A DNA stretch of 64,000 bases from UBA5189 sp040389445 (GCA_040389445.1 JAZJZX010000010.1:62001-126000); one strand, 5' to 3'; positions 26,591 to 35,446 are shown, counted from the first letter of the stretch. Numbers and translations are program-made. The notes: generated by a model from the sequence alone, not told the origin.

Positions 26591-27553
26591 TCAGCGCGTC
26601 CGCAGCGCCTCGGCCATGGCGGCGAGATGGGCCGGCGTGGATCCACAGCAGGCCCCGATGATCGAGGCGCCCGCTTCCCGGATCTGGAGCGCGTAGTCGG
26701 CCATCGCGGACGGCTCGGCACGGTAGACGGCCTGCATATCCACGAGCTCGGGCATGCCGGCGTTCGACTTGGCGACCAGGATCACGTCCGGCTCCGCGGC
26801 CCGCATCTTGGCGATGACCGGGATGATCTCGTCCGGGCCGTTGCCGCAGTTGCCGCCGATCGCGTCGGCGCCCCACTCGGCGAGGGCGTGGACGGCGGTT
26901 TCGGGCTTCACGCCCATCATCGTGTGGCCGCGGGTGTCGAAGGTCATCGTGGCGATGATCGGGATCGTCGGCGCGACCTGGCGGACACCGACGATCGCCG
27001 CCCGGATTTCCTCGAGATCGGACATCGTCTCGATCCAGACGACATCGACGCCACCGGCGACCAATGCGGTCGCCTGCTCGGCGAAGACATCGACCGCTTC
27101 GTCGAAATCGAGTGTGCCGATCGGCATCATGATCGAACCCGACGGCCCGATGTCCCCGGCCACCAGGGCATCGGACCCGGCCGATACAACCTCAGCCCGC
27201 AGGAGCAACGCGGCCATCTGGTTGAACTCGGACACGCGGTGCTCGTTGCCGTGGAGGCTCATCCGGAGACGATTGCCCCCGAACGTGTTGGTCAGGACGA
27301 TCCGGGAGCCGGCATCGAGGTAGCCGCGATGGATCCGCCGGATGACGTCCGGCTGGGTCAGGTTCCAGAACTCGGGCGGATCGCCGAACTGCAACCCTGA
27401 CGCGAAGAGCATCGTTCCCATGGCCCCGTCGGCGAGGGTCGTGGGGCCGGCATGAACGATCGCGTCCCAGCGGGCCCGCTGGACGGCCGGGGGAACGGGT
27501 CCTGGAGACCTGTGCTCAGGCCTCGCCACATCGATCACGTTTGGTTGCTCCAT
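26591..27553 (-). CDS. Homocysteine S-methyltransferase family protein
   Basis: A 320-residue TIM-barrel methyltransferase. The zinc ligands are visible: Cys in GGNCGNGPDE and the Cys pair in GACCGSTPAHL. It resembles the N-terminal domain of MetH and betaine-homocysteine methyltransferase; no cobalamin domain is present, so the methyl donor is unknown (betaine or S-methylmethionine possible). ATG 27553 is used; an in-frame ATG at 27574 overlaps the stop of a 10-codon reading frame (ATGA) and may be the true start. Confidence 0.87.
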   Translation of the reverse strand: MEQPNVIDVARPEHRSPGPVPPAVQRARWDAIVHAGPTTLADGAMGTMLFASGLQFGDPPEFWNLTQPDVIRRIHRGYLDAGSRIVLTNTFGGNRLRMSLHGNEHRVSEFNQMAALLLRAEVVSAGSDALVAGDIGPSGSIMMPIGTLDFDEAVDVFAEQATALVAGGVDVVWIETMSDLEEIRAAIVGVRQVAPTIPIIATMTFDTRGHTMMGVKPETAVHALAEWGADAIGGNCGNGPDEIIPVIAKMRAAEPDVILVAKSNAGMPELVDMQAVYRAEPSAMADYALQIREAGASIIGACCGSTPAHLAAMAEALRTR

Positions 27554-27654
27554 GCGCTCACCGCGGCTCGTCATGCGCCCAGGTGCGAGGTAGTGTCGCT
27601 CATTGCGCGAGGCCCGCCAAGCCTGCCCGAGTGGAGCCCCTGCAGGAGTCGTGC

Positions 27655-28008
27655 CTAGGCGACGGCCTCGTGGCCGTTGCGGCCGCCGCCCATCCCGCCG
27701 GCCAGGGCCGCGGCGCCGTTCACCGCGGACCAAGCCGTCACGGCCGCTGCGAGGGCAACCGAGTCGGGGCGGACGCCGAGGCGATCATCCAGGCCGCGCA
27801 TGCCGGACCCGAGCTCGGCTACCCGGCCGCGGTAGGCCGGCTTGTCTCCGTCGGTCCGGCCGGTCGGCGGGTACACGTCGAAGTAACCGTCGGTGCTGAC
27901 GACGATGGTCGTGGCGGGCGAGGTGAACGAGGTTCGAGACACGTGGACATTCCGATCCGTCGCGCGCTTCGGACCGGCGAATGAGAGCCCGGCGATGGCG
28001 ACTGCCAT
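27655..28008 (-). CDS. Hypothetical protein
   Basis: A 117-residue frame with strong G/C preference at third codon positions, which favours real coding. No family recognised. The central part is hydrophilic (VVSTDGYFDVYPP) and the end is Ala/Gly-rich. It lies about 100 nt upstream of the methyltransferase gene on the same strand. Confidence 0.45.
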   Translation of the reverse strand: MAVAIAGLSFAGPKRATDRNVHVSRTSFTSPATTIVVSTDGYFDVYPPTGRTDGDKPAYRGRVAELGSGMRGLDDRLGVRPDSVALAAAVTAWSAVNGAAALAGGMGGGRNGHEAVA

Positions 28009-28288
28009 CGACCTTGGGGCCGGGCGGCCATTCCGTCAAACCGGGGCGACTCGGCCGTGCTCATCTCCAACTCCGCACCGGCCTCCCCGCTGGGCTGGCG
28101 GGTCCCCATCCCGGCCGGTCCGAGCCTCGGCGGGTCCGCATCGCGGGCGGTCCGAGCCTCGGCCTTGTGGCCCGGTCGCCTCCCGTGATGACGGGGCCGG
28201 CATTTCGGCAGCAAGGCACGGCCAAGGCGAGCGGTTGACGGAGCCCCCGCTGGCCAAACCCGCGCCGGTTTCGTAACCTGCCCGCATC
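28009..28288. other. Gene-free stretch with an imperfect repeat
   Basis: CGGTCCGAGCCTCGGC occurs twice (near 28107 and 28146). TAACCT at 28274-28279 lies 9 nt before the GTG of the next gene and is a likely -10 box. No gene is supported. Confidence 0.45.
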
Positions 28289-28642
28289 GTGCCGAAGTTC
28301 GAAAAGTCGCCGCCGGAACTGGTCGCGCGATTCAACGCGGTCCTGGACCGACATGCGGCGCCTGATGTCACGCGCCGACCGATGTTCGGCTATCCGTGCG
28401 CCTGGATCGGCGGCAACATGATGAGCGGCCTGTTCGCCGAAGACTGGTGGGTCCGCGTCTCCGAACCAGATCGTGAGGCGCTCCTGGCGCTGCCGGGCGC
28501 CCATCCGTTCGAGCCGATGCCGGGCCGCGCGATGGGCCGCTACGTGGTCCTGCCGGCGGATGTCGCCGCAGAGGACGACCGGATCGACCCTTGGCTGGAA
28601 AAGGCGATCGACTTCACGCGCTCGATGCCCGCGAAGCAGTAG
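28289..28642 (+). CDS. TfoX N-terminal domain protein
   Basis: A 117-residue TfoX/Sxy N-domain protein. RRPMFGYPCAWIGGNMMSG, the central WWVRVSEPDREALLAL and PMGRYVVLP-like GRAMGRYVVLP are typical. The competence regulator Sxy has an added C-terminal domain, which is missing, so the role is unknown. GTG start behind a TAACCT box. Confidence 0.83.
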   Translation: MPKFEKSPPELVARFNAVLDRHAAPDVTRRPMFGYPCAWIGGNMMSGLFAEDWWVRVSEPDREALLALPGAHPFEPMPGRAMGRYVVLPADVAAEDDRIDPWLEKAIDFTRSMPAKQ

Positions 28643-28664
28643 CCGGCCGGGCGGGCGCCGGTGC

Positions 28665-28853
28665 TCAGCTCCTGACCGGCCGCGTCATCGCGGCCGGGTC
28701 GAGCGCGGCGTCGAACTCGGCCGCGGTGAGGTCACCGAGCGCGAGCGCGGCTTCGCGCAGCGTCGTGCCCTCGTGATGCGCCTTCTTGGCGATCTCGGCC
28801 GCCTTGTCGTACCCGACCTTCGGCGCGAGCGCCGTGACGAGCATCAGCGAACT
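28665..28853 (-). pseudogene. Fragment of the fumC 3' end
   Basis: About 63 codons matching the C-terminus of the intact fumC at 30028-31446: SSLMLVTALAPKVGYDKAAEIAKK and HHEGTTLREAALALGDL are almost identical, while the last 20 codons diverge. It ends in a normal stop (28665-28667) but has no 5' part. The similarity stops abruptly near 28853, marking a breakpoint. Confidence 0.8.
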
Positions 28854-28897
28854 GCCGGCGTACGCGAAATTGAATTGCAGGTCGGAGGTATTGGCGC

Positions 28898-29083
28898 ATG
28901 ATTTCAGCCGGCGATGAGGGACCGAATCGCGAACGGGGGCGAACCGGAGTGACGCTACGCCAGCAGATCAAGCGGGCGAATCCGACAACCGGGAGCCCGA
29001 CGTACCGGCCCCTCAAGGGCGAGATCAGCCAAGCGCAATACAAGAAGATCCTCAACGACGTACGCGGAGACATCGCCCCATGA
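28898..29083 (+). CDS. Small basic hypothetical protein
   Basis: A 61-residue protein; the ATG has GGAGG 9 nt upstream. The C-terminal half (YRPLKGEISQAQYKKILNDV) looks structured. Its stop overlaps the next ATG by 4 nt, so the pair is translated together. No family recognised. It sits directly at the fumC-fragment breakpoint. Confidence 0.55.
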   Translation: MISAGDEGPNRERGRTGVTLRQQIKRANPTTGSPTYRPLKGEISQAQYKKILNDVRGDIAP

Positions 29084-29475
29084 CGGCACAGGAAAGTTCC
29101 GGATCAAGCCGACTCAGGCGGGGCCTCGTCCCGGTGCTGGTCATCGTGGCGGCACTGGGATGGGCACAGGCACTCCATTCGACGCGCCTCACGACAATCG
29201 ACTATTGGGTATTCAATCAACAGTCCATTGGGGTCCTCGTCCTTGGAGGCGCGGGGGAGTCATGCTCGGTTGCAAAGGTCGTGGAATCCGCTTCGAATGT
29301 GCAGATCTGGACCGAGTGTCGCGGGCCGTTCCTCAGCCTGGGCTCAGGTGCTGCCGGAATCCCGTTCTCGTATCTGGTGGGACTCGAGGAGGCGCTCGGC
29401 AACCGCGTCGTCCTTGATGGCATGGGGAATCCGGCAACCAAATGTGACATTCCCCTCTGCCGGCCCCCGGGCTAG
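29080..29475 (+). CDS. Membrane-anchored hypothetical protein
   Basis: A 131-residue protein with an N-terminal anchor or signal (GLVPVLVIVAALGWAQAL) and an extracytoplasmic domain holding four Cys residues (ESCSVAK, TECRG, KCDIPLCRPPG). Unknown family. Coupled to the gene before it by an ATGA overlap. Confidence 0.55.
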   Translation: MTAQESSGSSRLRRGLVPVLVIVAALGWAQALHSTRLTTIDYWVFNQQSIGVLVLGGAGESCSVAKVVESASNVQIWTECRGPFLSLGSGAAGIPFSYLVGLEEALGNRVVLDGMGNPATKCDIPLCRPPG

Positions 29476-29575
29476 ATTGGGGATCGACCACTTGCCGATC
29501 TCGGCATACTTGTCGTCCCACACTTGAAGGTCCACGACGGCGCCGATGGCCGAAAGGCCCATCCCGGGAACAGCC

Positions 29576-30016
29576 TCATTTCCTGCGATCGGCTAGCCGG
29601 CGTCGGGCGATGGCGAGTGGCAGAAGGATCGCCAGGGTGCCGACGATCAGCAGCGCCAGGGCCTGTGGCATCGAGTACAGCCCCGTGGCGATATCGCGCT
29701 CCGGCTGGCTACAACAGGCACCACTGATCGGAATGAAATAGATGACGAGCCAGACCATGAGGACGAGCAGCGCCGGCGGGATCGCCAGGATGCGCACCCT
29801 GCCGATCGGCTCAATGACATTCAGCAACAGCCCGTCCACGCCGATCACCGCCAGACCCACGACAAGGGATGTGAGCCCAAACCCGATCCATGGCTGGCGA
29901 GCGAGCCACCAGTCACCGGCCAGGATCGCCGACCCTCCGGTCAGCATGACGCCGACGGCGAGCAGCAGCAGGCCGAGGCCGAGCGTTACCCGGGCGAGGA
30001 CGCGCAGCCCGTACAC
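29576..30016 (-). CDS. Four-helix membrane protein downstream of fumC
   Basis: A 146-residue protein with four hydrophobic segments and a loop containing SGACCSQPERD. The GTG start is 11 nt after the fumC stop on the same strand, suggesting an operon. Unknown function. Confidence 0.65.
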   Translation of the reverse strand: MYGLRVLARVTLGLGLLLLAVGVMLTGGSAILAGDWWLARQPWIGFGLTSLVVGLAVIGVDGLLLNVIEPIGRVRILAIPPALLVLMVWLVIYFIPISGACCSQPERDIATGLYSMPQALALLIVGTLAILLPLAIARRRLADRRK

Positions 30017-30027
30017 GCGATCGGGAC

Positions 30028-31446
30028 TCAGCCCGAGCCGGGCCGCGTCATCGCGGCCGGATCGATGGCAGCGTCGAACGCCTCGGCGCTCAGGTAGCCG
30101 AGCGCCAGCGCCGCCTCGCGGAGGGTCGTCCCCTCGTGGTGCGCCTTCTTGGCGATCTCGGCGGCCTTGTCGTACCCGATCTTCGGCGCGAGCGCCGTGA
30201 CGAGCATCAGCGAGCTGTTGACGTTCGCCCCGATGCGCACGATGTCGGCCTCGAGGCCTTCCACGCAGAATTCGCGGAAGGAGCGGCAGCCGTCGGTCAG
30301 GAGTTCGATTCCGTGGAGCAGGTCGTAAGCGATGACCGGCTTGAAGACGTTGAGCTCGAAATTGCCCTGTGATCCGGCGATCGTGATCGCCGCGTCGTAG
30401 CCGAAGACCTGAACGCAGACCATCGTCAGCATCTCGGACTGGGTCGGGTTCACCTTGCCCGGCATGATCGACGACCCGGGCTCGTTCTCCGGCAGGCGCA
30501 GTTCGCCGAGGCCGGCCCGCGGCCCGGAGCCTAACCAGCGGATGTCGTTGGCGATCTTCATCAGGCTCGTGGCCAGGGTCTTGAGGGCCGCCGACGCGAA
30601 GACCGTCGCCTCCTGGCCGGCGAGGGCCTGGAACTTGTTCGGGGCCGTGACGAACGGGAGGCCCGTCAGGTCCGCGATGCGCCGGGCGACGCGTTCGGCG
30701 AACTGAGGGTGGGCATTGAGGCCCGTCCCGACTGCCGTGCCGCCGAGCGCGATCTCGTACAGGCCGGGCAGCGCGGCCTCGAGGCGGGCGATGCCCCCGT
30801 CCATCTGGGCAACGTAGCCGCTGAACTCCTGGCCGAGCGTCAGCGGGACGGCATCCTGGAGGTGCGTCCGACCGATCTTCACGATGGCCTCGAAGGTCGA
30901 TGCCTTGGCATCGAGGGCATCGCCCAGGGCACGGACGCTCGGGATCAGGTCCTCGACGATCGTCATGGCGACGGCCATGTGGAGCGCCGTCGGGAAGGTG
31001 TCGTTGCTCGACTGGCTGCGATTGACGTCGTCATTGGGGTGGATCGGGCTCCTGCCACCCCGCGTTCCCGTGGCCAGCTCGTTGGCACGACTGGCGATGA
31101 CCTCGTTGACGTTCATGTTCGACTGGGTGCCGGAGCCGGTCTGCCAGACGCGAAGGGGGAACTCGGCCGCCAAGGCACCCGAGGCCACCTCGTCTGCTGC
31201 CCGCACGATCAGATCGCGCTTCTCGGCGGGCAGCAACCCGAGTTCGGCGTTCACCTCGGCCGCGGCCCGCTTCAGGATTCCGAAGGCTCGGATGATCCCC
31301 GGCGGCATCGTGTCGTGGCTGATCGCGAAGTGGTGGAGGCTCCGCTGGGTCTGGGCGCCCCAGTGGTGGTCCGCAGGGACGTCGATGGCGCCCATCGAGT
31401 CGGACTCGGTGCGGGTGGCTCCAGTGGCGGCCTCGTGCTCACTCAC
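30028..31446 (-). CDS. fumC: Class II fumarate hydratase
   Basis: A 472-residue fumarase C (fumarate to malate in the TCA cycle). Signature SSIMPGKVNPTQSEM (the catalytic SS loop), GSGTQSNMNVNEV and GRTHLQDAVP are intact. The GTG at 31446 is preceded by CATACT 7 nt upstream, a leaderless arrangement; the frame continues upstream without support. Argininosuccinate lyase and aspartase are relatives, but length and motifs favour FumC. Confidence 0.94.
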   Translation of the reverse strand: MSEHEAATGATRTESDSMGAIDVPADHHWGAQTQRSLHHFAISHDTMPPGIIRAFGILKRAAAEVNAELGLLPAEKRDLIVRAADEVASGALAAEFPLRVWQTGSGTQSNMNVNEVIASRANELATGTRGGRSPIHPNDDVNRSQSSNDTFPTALHMAVAMTIVEDLIPSVRALGDALDAKASTFEAIVKIGRTHLQDAVPLTLGQEFSGYVAQMDGGIARLEAALPGLYEIALGGTAVGTGLNAHPQFAERVARRIADLTGLPFVTAPNKFQALAGQEATVFASAALKTLATSLMKIANDIRWLGSGPRAGLGELRLPENEPGSSIMPGKVNPTQSEMLTMVCVQVFGYDAAITIAGSQGNFELNVFKPVIAYDLLHGIELLTDGCRSFREFCVEGLEADIVRIGANVNSSLMLVTALAPKIGYDKAAEIAKKAHHEGTTLREAALALGYLSAEAFDAAIDPAAMTRPGSG

Positions 31447-31502
31447 CTGCTGAGTATGGCGCGCTCGCCGCGTGCCTGCGACCCGGCCCGAAATCTGGGG
31501 TA

Positions 31503-31533
31503 TTGACCTTGGAGCAACTTCAGGGTCTAGGGT
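31503..31533 (+). promoter_or_regulatory. Promoter of the DUF2652 gene
   Basis: TTGACC (31503-31508) and TAGGGT (31528-31533), 19 bp apart; the -10 ends 7 nt before the ATG at 31541, so the mRNA is probably leaderless. Confidence 0.5.
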
Positions 31534-31540
31534 CTCCCTC

Positions 31541-32629
31541 ATGGCACCGATTCCGGAATCCGGGCTCCTCGTCATCGCGGACCTGACGGGCTACACCGCC
31601 TATCTCTCACGGGGCGAGATCGAGCATGCTCCGACCATCGCCGGGGACCTTCTCGAGTCGATCATCGGACGGATGGAGCCGCCCTTTCGGCTGGCGAAAC
31701 TGGAGGGCGACGCGGCGTTCCTCTACGTCGAGGACGGGCGGGCCGACCCTTCCCTCCTGGTCGATGCGCTCGAGGCGTCCTATGTCGCGTTCCGACGCCG
31801 TCTGCGCAGCATCGAGGGGGCGACGAACTGCTCGTGCAACGCCTGCGGCCTGGCACCGCGCCTCGACCTCAAGCTCCTCGTCCATCACGGATCGTTCGTG
31901 AGAACCGTGATCGCCGGCCGGGATGAGCTCGCCGGCTCGCCGGTCATCGTGGTTCACCGACTGCTCAAGAGCGCGACCGTGGCGACGGCTCGGGCCAACG
32001 GGTTCGCGCTGTTCACCCGGGAGGCGGTCGATGCCCTCGAGCTGGATCCGATTGCCCTCGGCCTCGTCGAATCGCGGGAGGAGATCGAGCATCTGGGTGT
32101 CGTCACGACCTTTGTCATGGATCTCGAGGCTCGCTGGCAGGTGGAAAGCGCGGAGCGTCGTGTCGGCGGGACCAGTGGCCGGGCACTGCTGGATGTCTCC
32201 ATCGACCTGAGGACCGAGCCGGCCTCGGCCTGGGCTCACCTGACGTCGCCGGCGCTGCGACCACTGTGGGAGGGACCGATCACGATCAGCGAGGTCTCCG
32301 TCGGTGGGCAACGAGGCGTCGGGACGACCTCGCAGTGCGTCACCGGACGGCTGGCGACGCTCGAGGAGATCGTCGACTGGCAGCCCTACGACCATGCGGC
32401 CTGGCGGCTGGCCGTACCCGACCTCGGCCCGGTGGAAGCGACGATGGACCTCGATTCGTCACGGGAAGGGACCCGCATGCGGCTCCGCTGGGCTGTTCCA
32501 TTCGATCTGCCGCTGGACCCACGGGTCGTTCAGCGTCTCGTCGCGCAAAGGATCGGGGCGCTGCACCGCCTGGGCCGACTATTCGAGCGTGAGCCCGTGG
32601 TCGCAGGCACGAAGGAGGAAATACGGTGA
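31541..32629 (+). CDS. DUF2652-SRPBCC two-domain protein
   Basis: A 362-residue protein. Residues 1-200 form a DUF2652 domain related in fold to class III nucleotide cyclases (VIADLTGYTAYLSRGEIEHA, KLEGDAAFLY) with a Cys cluster CSCNACG. Residues 225-355 form an SRPBCC ligand-binding domain. The active-site acids of true cyclases are only partly present, so activity is doubtful. It overlaps the next SRPBCC gene by 4 nt. Confidence 0.8.
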   Translation: MAPIPESGLLVIADLTGYTAYLSRGEIEHAPTIAGDLLESIIGRMEPPFRLAKLEGDAAFLYVEDGRADPSLLVDALEASYVAFRRRLRSIEGATNCSCNACGLAPRLDLKLLVHHGSFVRTVIAGRDELAGSPVIVVHRLLKSATVATARANGFALFTREAVDALELDPIALGLVESREEIEHLGVVTTFVMDLEARWQVESAERRVGGTSGRALLDVSIDLRTEPASAWAHLTSPALRPLWEGPITISEVSVGGQRGVGTTSQCVTGRLATLEEIVDWQPYDHAAWRLAVPDLGPVEATMDLDSSREGTRMRLRWAVPFDLPLDPRVVQRLVAQRIGALHRLGRLFEREPVVAGTKEEIR

Positions 32630-33078
32630 TCACCTATCGGTTCCAGGAAACGATCGATCGCTCGGCGGACGACATCTGGATGCTGGCGGCCGACATCAAT
32701 CGCCATCCGCAATGGATGGGTGTGACCTCGTCGAAGATCCTGAGCGGCGACTCCACGAGCGTCGGCTCGCGCGGGCTCGAGGTCGTGGCCATGGGCCCGT
32801 TCAGATGGGCGATGGAGTTCGTGGTGACGGAGGCGCTACCCGGTCGGCGGATTGCCTGGCGCACTGCGGGTGGCGGTCCGTTCACCGGTGACATCACGCT
32901 GGATCTGGAGCCCTCCGACGGGGACTCGACGCGGGCGACCTATCACGGCGAGATCAAGCTGAAGGGTTTGTGGCGGCTGTTGTCGCCGATCATGGCGATG
33001 GAGGTCCGCGAGGGCGAGGCTCGTGAGCTGCGGCGGCTGAAGTCCCTTCTCGAGGGTTCTGCCGCGGATGCAGCCTGA
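32626..33078 (+). CDS. SRPBCC-family protein
   Basis: A 150-residue START/Bet v1-like ligand-binding protein (SADDIWMLAADINRHPQWMG at the start and a C-terminal long helix). The GTG start overlaps the preceding gene, so both SRPBCC proteins are made together. Ligand unknown. Confidence 0.83.
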   Translation: MITYRFQETIDRSADDIWMLAADINRHPQWMGVTSSKILSGDSTSVGSRGLEVVAMGPFRWAMEFVVTEALPGRRIAWRTAGGGPFTGDITLDLEPSDGDSTRATYHGEIKLKGLWRLLSPIMAMEVREGEARELRRLKSLLEGSAADAA

Positions 33079-33080
33079 GG

Positions 33081-33125
33081 CCAGGTGGCCGCCCGCCAGG
33101 TGGCCGCCCGCCAGGTGGCCGCCCG
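33081..33125. repeat. Three tandem copies of a 15-bp unit
   Basis: CCAGGTGGCCGCCCG repeats exactly at 33081, 33096 and 33111, between the SRPBCC and merR genes. Confidence 0.92.
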
Positions 33126-33131
33126 CCGCCC

Positions 33132-33158
33132 TTGACATTCGAGTCAGTTCAACGTTGA
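33132..33158 (+). promoter_or_regulatory. merR promoter region with a palindrome
   Basis: A perfect -35 TTGACA (33132-33137) is followed by the palindrome TCAACGTTGA (33149-33158), a likely binding site of the regulator. No clear -10 was found. Confidence 0.45.
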
Positions 33159-33166
33159 GTTGCGCC

Positions 33167-33673
33167 ATGCGAATAGGTGAGTTAGCCGATCGCGTTGGTG
33201 TCCCCGCCGACACGGTCCGATTCTATGAACGAGCAGGGTGGCTACCGCGGCCGGCGCGACAAGGGAATGGATATCGCGAATACGCACCCGCCGACGTCGA
33301 GCATCTGCGGCTGCTGATCGACCTGCGACGGCTCGATCTGCCTCTCGACGAGGCGGCCAGACTGGCTTCGTGGTGCCACTCCGGTCACTGCGCCGATACC
33401 GGGTCACAGCTGCCGGTGCTCATTGCAGATCGCCGGGCCGATGTCGCCAATCGCTTGGCCCGCCTGCGCGAACTCGATGCTCGTCTGGCCGATCTTGAGC
33501 GACACGTCAGGGAACCTTCCGGACGGGTTCGCGGCGCTGCCTCTGCCCAGACGGGGCTGGCGGTCCTGGACCTGGGTGGCCCATGCTGTGATGCCGCAGC
33601 AGCCGTCACCGGCGTCGCGGAGGGCGGCTGCGCCTGCTGCTCCCAAGCTGACGAGCAACCTCGCGGGGACTGA
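33167..33673 (+). CDS. MerR-family metal-type regulator
   Basis: A 168-residue MerR protein. The winged helix (MRIGELADRVGVPADTVRFYERAGWLP) is followed by the dimerisation helix with Cys residues (WCHSGHC) and a Cys-rich tail (GGPCCDAAAA, GGCACCSQ), which suggests thiol-based sensing of a soft metal such as Zn, Cd, Pb or Cu. No transporter is adjacent; the copA operon in this window is a possible but unproven target. Confidence 0.87.
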   Translation: MRIGELADRVGVPADTVRFYERAGWLPRPARQGNGYREYAPADVEHLRLLIDLRRLDLPLDEAARLASWCHSGHCADTGSQLPVLIADRRADVANRLARLRELDARLADLERHVREPSGRVRGAASAQTGLAVLDLGGPCCDAAAAVTGVAEGGCACCSQADEQPRGD

Positions 33674-33692
33674 TCCAGGACATCCCCGCTGC

Positions 33693-33760
33693 GGGCCGCA
33701 GGTCGGAGACGGGCCGCAGGTCGGAGACGGGCCGCAGGTCGGGGACGGGCCGCAGGTCGG
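33693..33760. repeat. 3.8 tandem copies of an 18-bp unit
   Basis: GGGCCGCAGGTCGGAGAC repeats from 33693, right after the merR stop; the last copies carry single changes. Confidence 0.9.
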
Positions 33761-33824
33761 CCCTGAGGCGTCCGGCGCACGGCCCTGAGGCGTCCGGCGC
33801 ACGGCCCTGAGGCGTCCGGCGCAT
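33761..33824. repeat. 2.9 tandem copies of a 22-bp unit
   Basis: Copies begin at 33761, 33783 and 33805, each containing CCCTGAGGCGTCCGGCGCA. The region 33674-34211 holds only repeats and the assembly gap. Confidence 0.9.
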
Positions 33825-33922
33825 CACTTCTGCACCGACTGAACTTGGCACGCATGCGAATCCGACGTCTGGGGCGGCGTGACGAGCGTACTCGTGCCAA
33901 GAATGCGCTTCGAAACGCATCA

Positions 33923-34180
33923 GCGGGGCCTGTCCGGCAGCGGGGCCTGTCCGGCAGCGGGGCCTGTCCGGCAGCNNNNNNNNNNNNNNNNNNNNNNNNN
34001 NNNNNNNNNNNNNNNNNNNNNNNNNNNNNNNNNNNNNNNNNNNNNNNNNNNNNNNNNNNNNNNNNNNNNNNNNNNCGGCAGCGGGGCCTGTCCGGCAGCG
34101 GGGCCTGTCCGGCAGCGGGGCCTGTCCGGCGGCGGGGCCTGTCCGGCAGCGGGGCCTGTCCGGCAGCGGGGCCTGTCCGG
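33923..34180. repeat. 17-bp tandem array interrupted by the assembly gap
   Basis: GCGGGGCCTGTCCGGCA repeats three times before the gap (33923-33973) and about six times after it (34081-34180). The true copy number is unknown because the gap lies inside the array. Confidence 0.93.
33976..34075. other. Scaffold gap of 100 N
   Basis: Exactly 100 N, the usual placeholder for unknown length. The same repeat borders both sides, so the join is plausible but not proven. Confidence 1.
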
Positions 34181-34211
34181 AATGTCGCGCCGGCCCCTCA
34201 CGCGACGATCG

Positions 34212-35369
34212 TCACACGACGTGCGACTCCCCGATCATTTCGCCTCGTGCGAAACGCTCCAGGCAGAGCGTCGAGACGTCCACGGTCGGCGGCTGGCCGG
34301 TGATCAGTTCCGCCAGGATCTTGCCGACGATCGGGGCGTGCTGAAACCCGTGCCCCGAGAAGCCGCAGGCCAGGTGGAGCCCGTCCAGGCCCGCGACCGG
34401 TCCGAGGATTGCGTGCCGATCGGGCGTCATCTCGTACAGGCCGGCCCACGCGCTGGCGACCCCCGCGTCCTCGATCCCGGGCAGCACGGACACCGCCACC
34501 GGGACCAGCTCGTCGGCGATCCATCGCTGGTCCACGGCAGTCTCGAACGTGACGACGGGCCGGAGCGGCGGCATGCCCATGAGGACGCCAGCGCCCTCGC
34601 GATGGAAGTAGAACATCGAGCTCGTGTCGATGACCAGCGTGCGTCGCTCGGGCCGGCCGGCGAATGCCGATGTCACCACGACGTGCCGCAGCTCGGAAGT
34701 GATCGGCAGGGCAACCCCGGCCGTCGCGGCGAGCGCCGTCGCCCAGACACCGGCCGCATTGACGACGATCGGCGCGTGGATGGAGCCGGCCGTGGTTTCC
34801 ACGCCCTCGACGGCACTCCCATCCGGGCGGACCCGAACTCCCGTGGCGGCGACACCGAGCCGGATGTCCACGCTGGCGCGCCGCGCCAGGGTGGCGTAGC
34901 CACTGGTCAGACCGGACGGGTCGGCGATCCCGTCGTCGGGACCGAAGGTCGCCCCGACGATCCCGTCCGTGGCCAGGCCGGGAACGAGAGCCCCGACATC
35001 CGCCGCGTCGAGCTCATCGACGCGTACGCCCAGGCCGCGCTGCATCGCTGCCGCCGCCCGATACCCGGACCAGGCAGCCTCGTCCCGGACGAGGAACAGG
35101 TACCCATCCACGTGGACGTCGAGCGGGAGCCCATGCGTGGTGGGGAACTCCCGGATCATCCGCACGCTCTCGAGCGAGAGCCGGACGTTGATCTCGCTGG
35201 AGAACTGGTGACGAAACCCGCCCGCGCATCGCCCGGTCGATCCAAGGCCGAGGGCCGCTTCGCGCTCGAGGAGCACGACCCTCCCGGCACCCGCGGCCGC
35301 CAGGTGATACGCGATGCTGGTGCCCATGGCGCCGCCACCCACGACGACGACATCGGCCGTCGCTCTCAC
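34212..35369 (-). CDS. FAD-dependent amine/amino-acid oxidoreductase (DAO family)
   Basis: A 385-residue flavoenzyme of the glycine/sarcosine oxidase type. The FAD motif VVVVGGGAMGTSIAYHL opens the protein, and STGRCAGGFRHQFSSEIN and CGFSGHGFQHAPIVGK match DAO-family dehydrogenases acting on sarcosine, proline or similar amines. GTG 35369 is chosen because the FAD fold starts there; the open frame continues upstream into the DUF4395 gene. Substrate not determinable. Confidence 0.87.
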   Translation of the reverse strand: MRATADVVVVGGGAMGTSIAYHLAAAGAGRVVLLEREAALGLGSTGRCAGGFRHQFSSEINVRLSLESVRMIREFPTTHGLPLDVHVDGYLFLVRDEAAWSGYRAAAAMQRGLGVRVDELDAADVGALVPGLATDGIVGATFGPDDGIADPSGLTSGYATLARRASVDIRLGVAATGVRVRPDGSAVEGVETTAGSIHAPIVVNAAGVWATALAATAGVALPITSELRHVVVTSAFAGRPERRTLVIDTSSMFYFHREGAGVLMGMPPLRPVVTFETAVDQRWIADELVPVAVSVLPGIEDAGVASAWAGLYEMTPDRHAILGPVAGLDGLHLACGFSGHGFQHAPIVGKILAELITGQPPTVDVSTLCLERFARGEMIGESHVV

Positions 35370-35446
35370 GTGTGCGACGCTGGCGTGGACTGCATGCGCG
35401 CCATGGTGCCAGTGCGCCGAGGCGACTGCCCGCCGAGCCCGGCGTG

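Noticed and set aside
29344..29577. Minus-strand frame with GLSAIGAVVDLQVWDDKYAE
   Set aside because: About 35 codons look coding, but it has no ribosome binding site and most of it overlaps the 29080-29475 gene; possibly a remnant.
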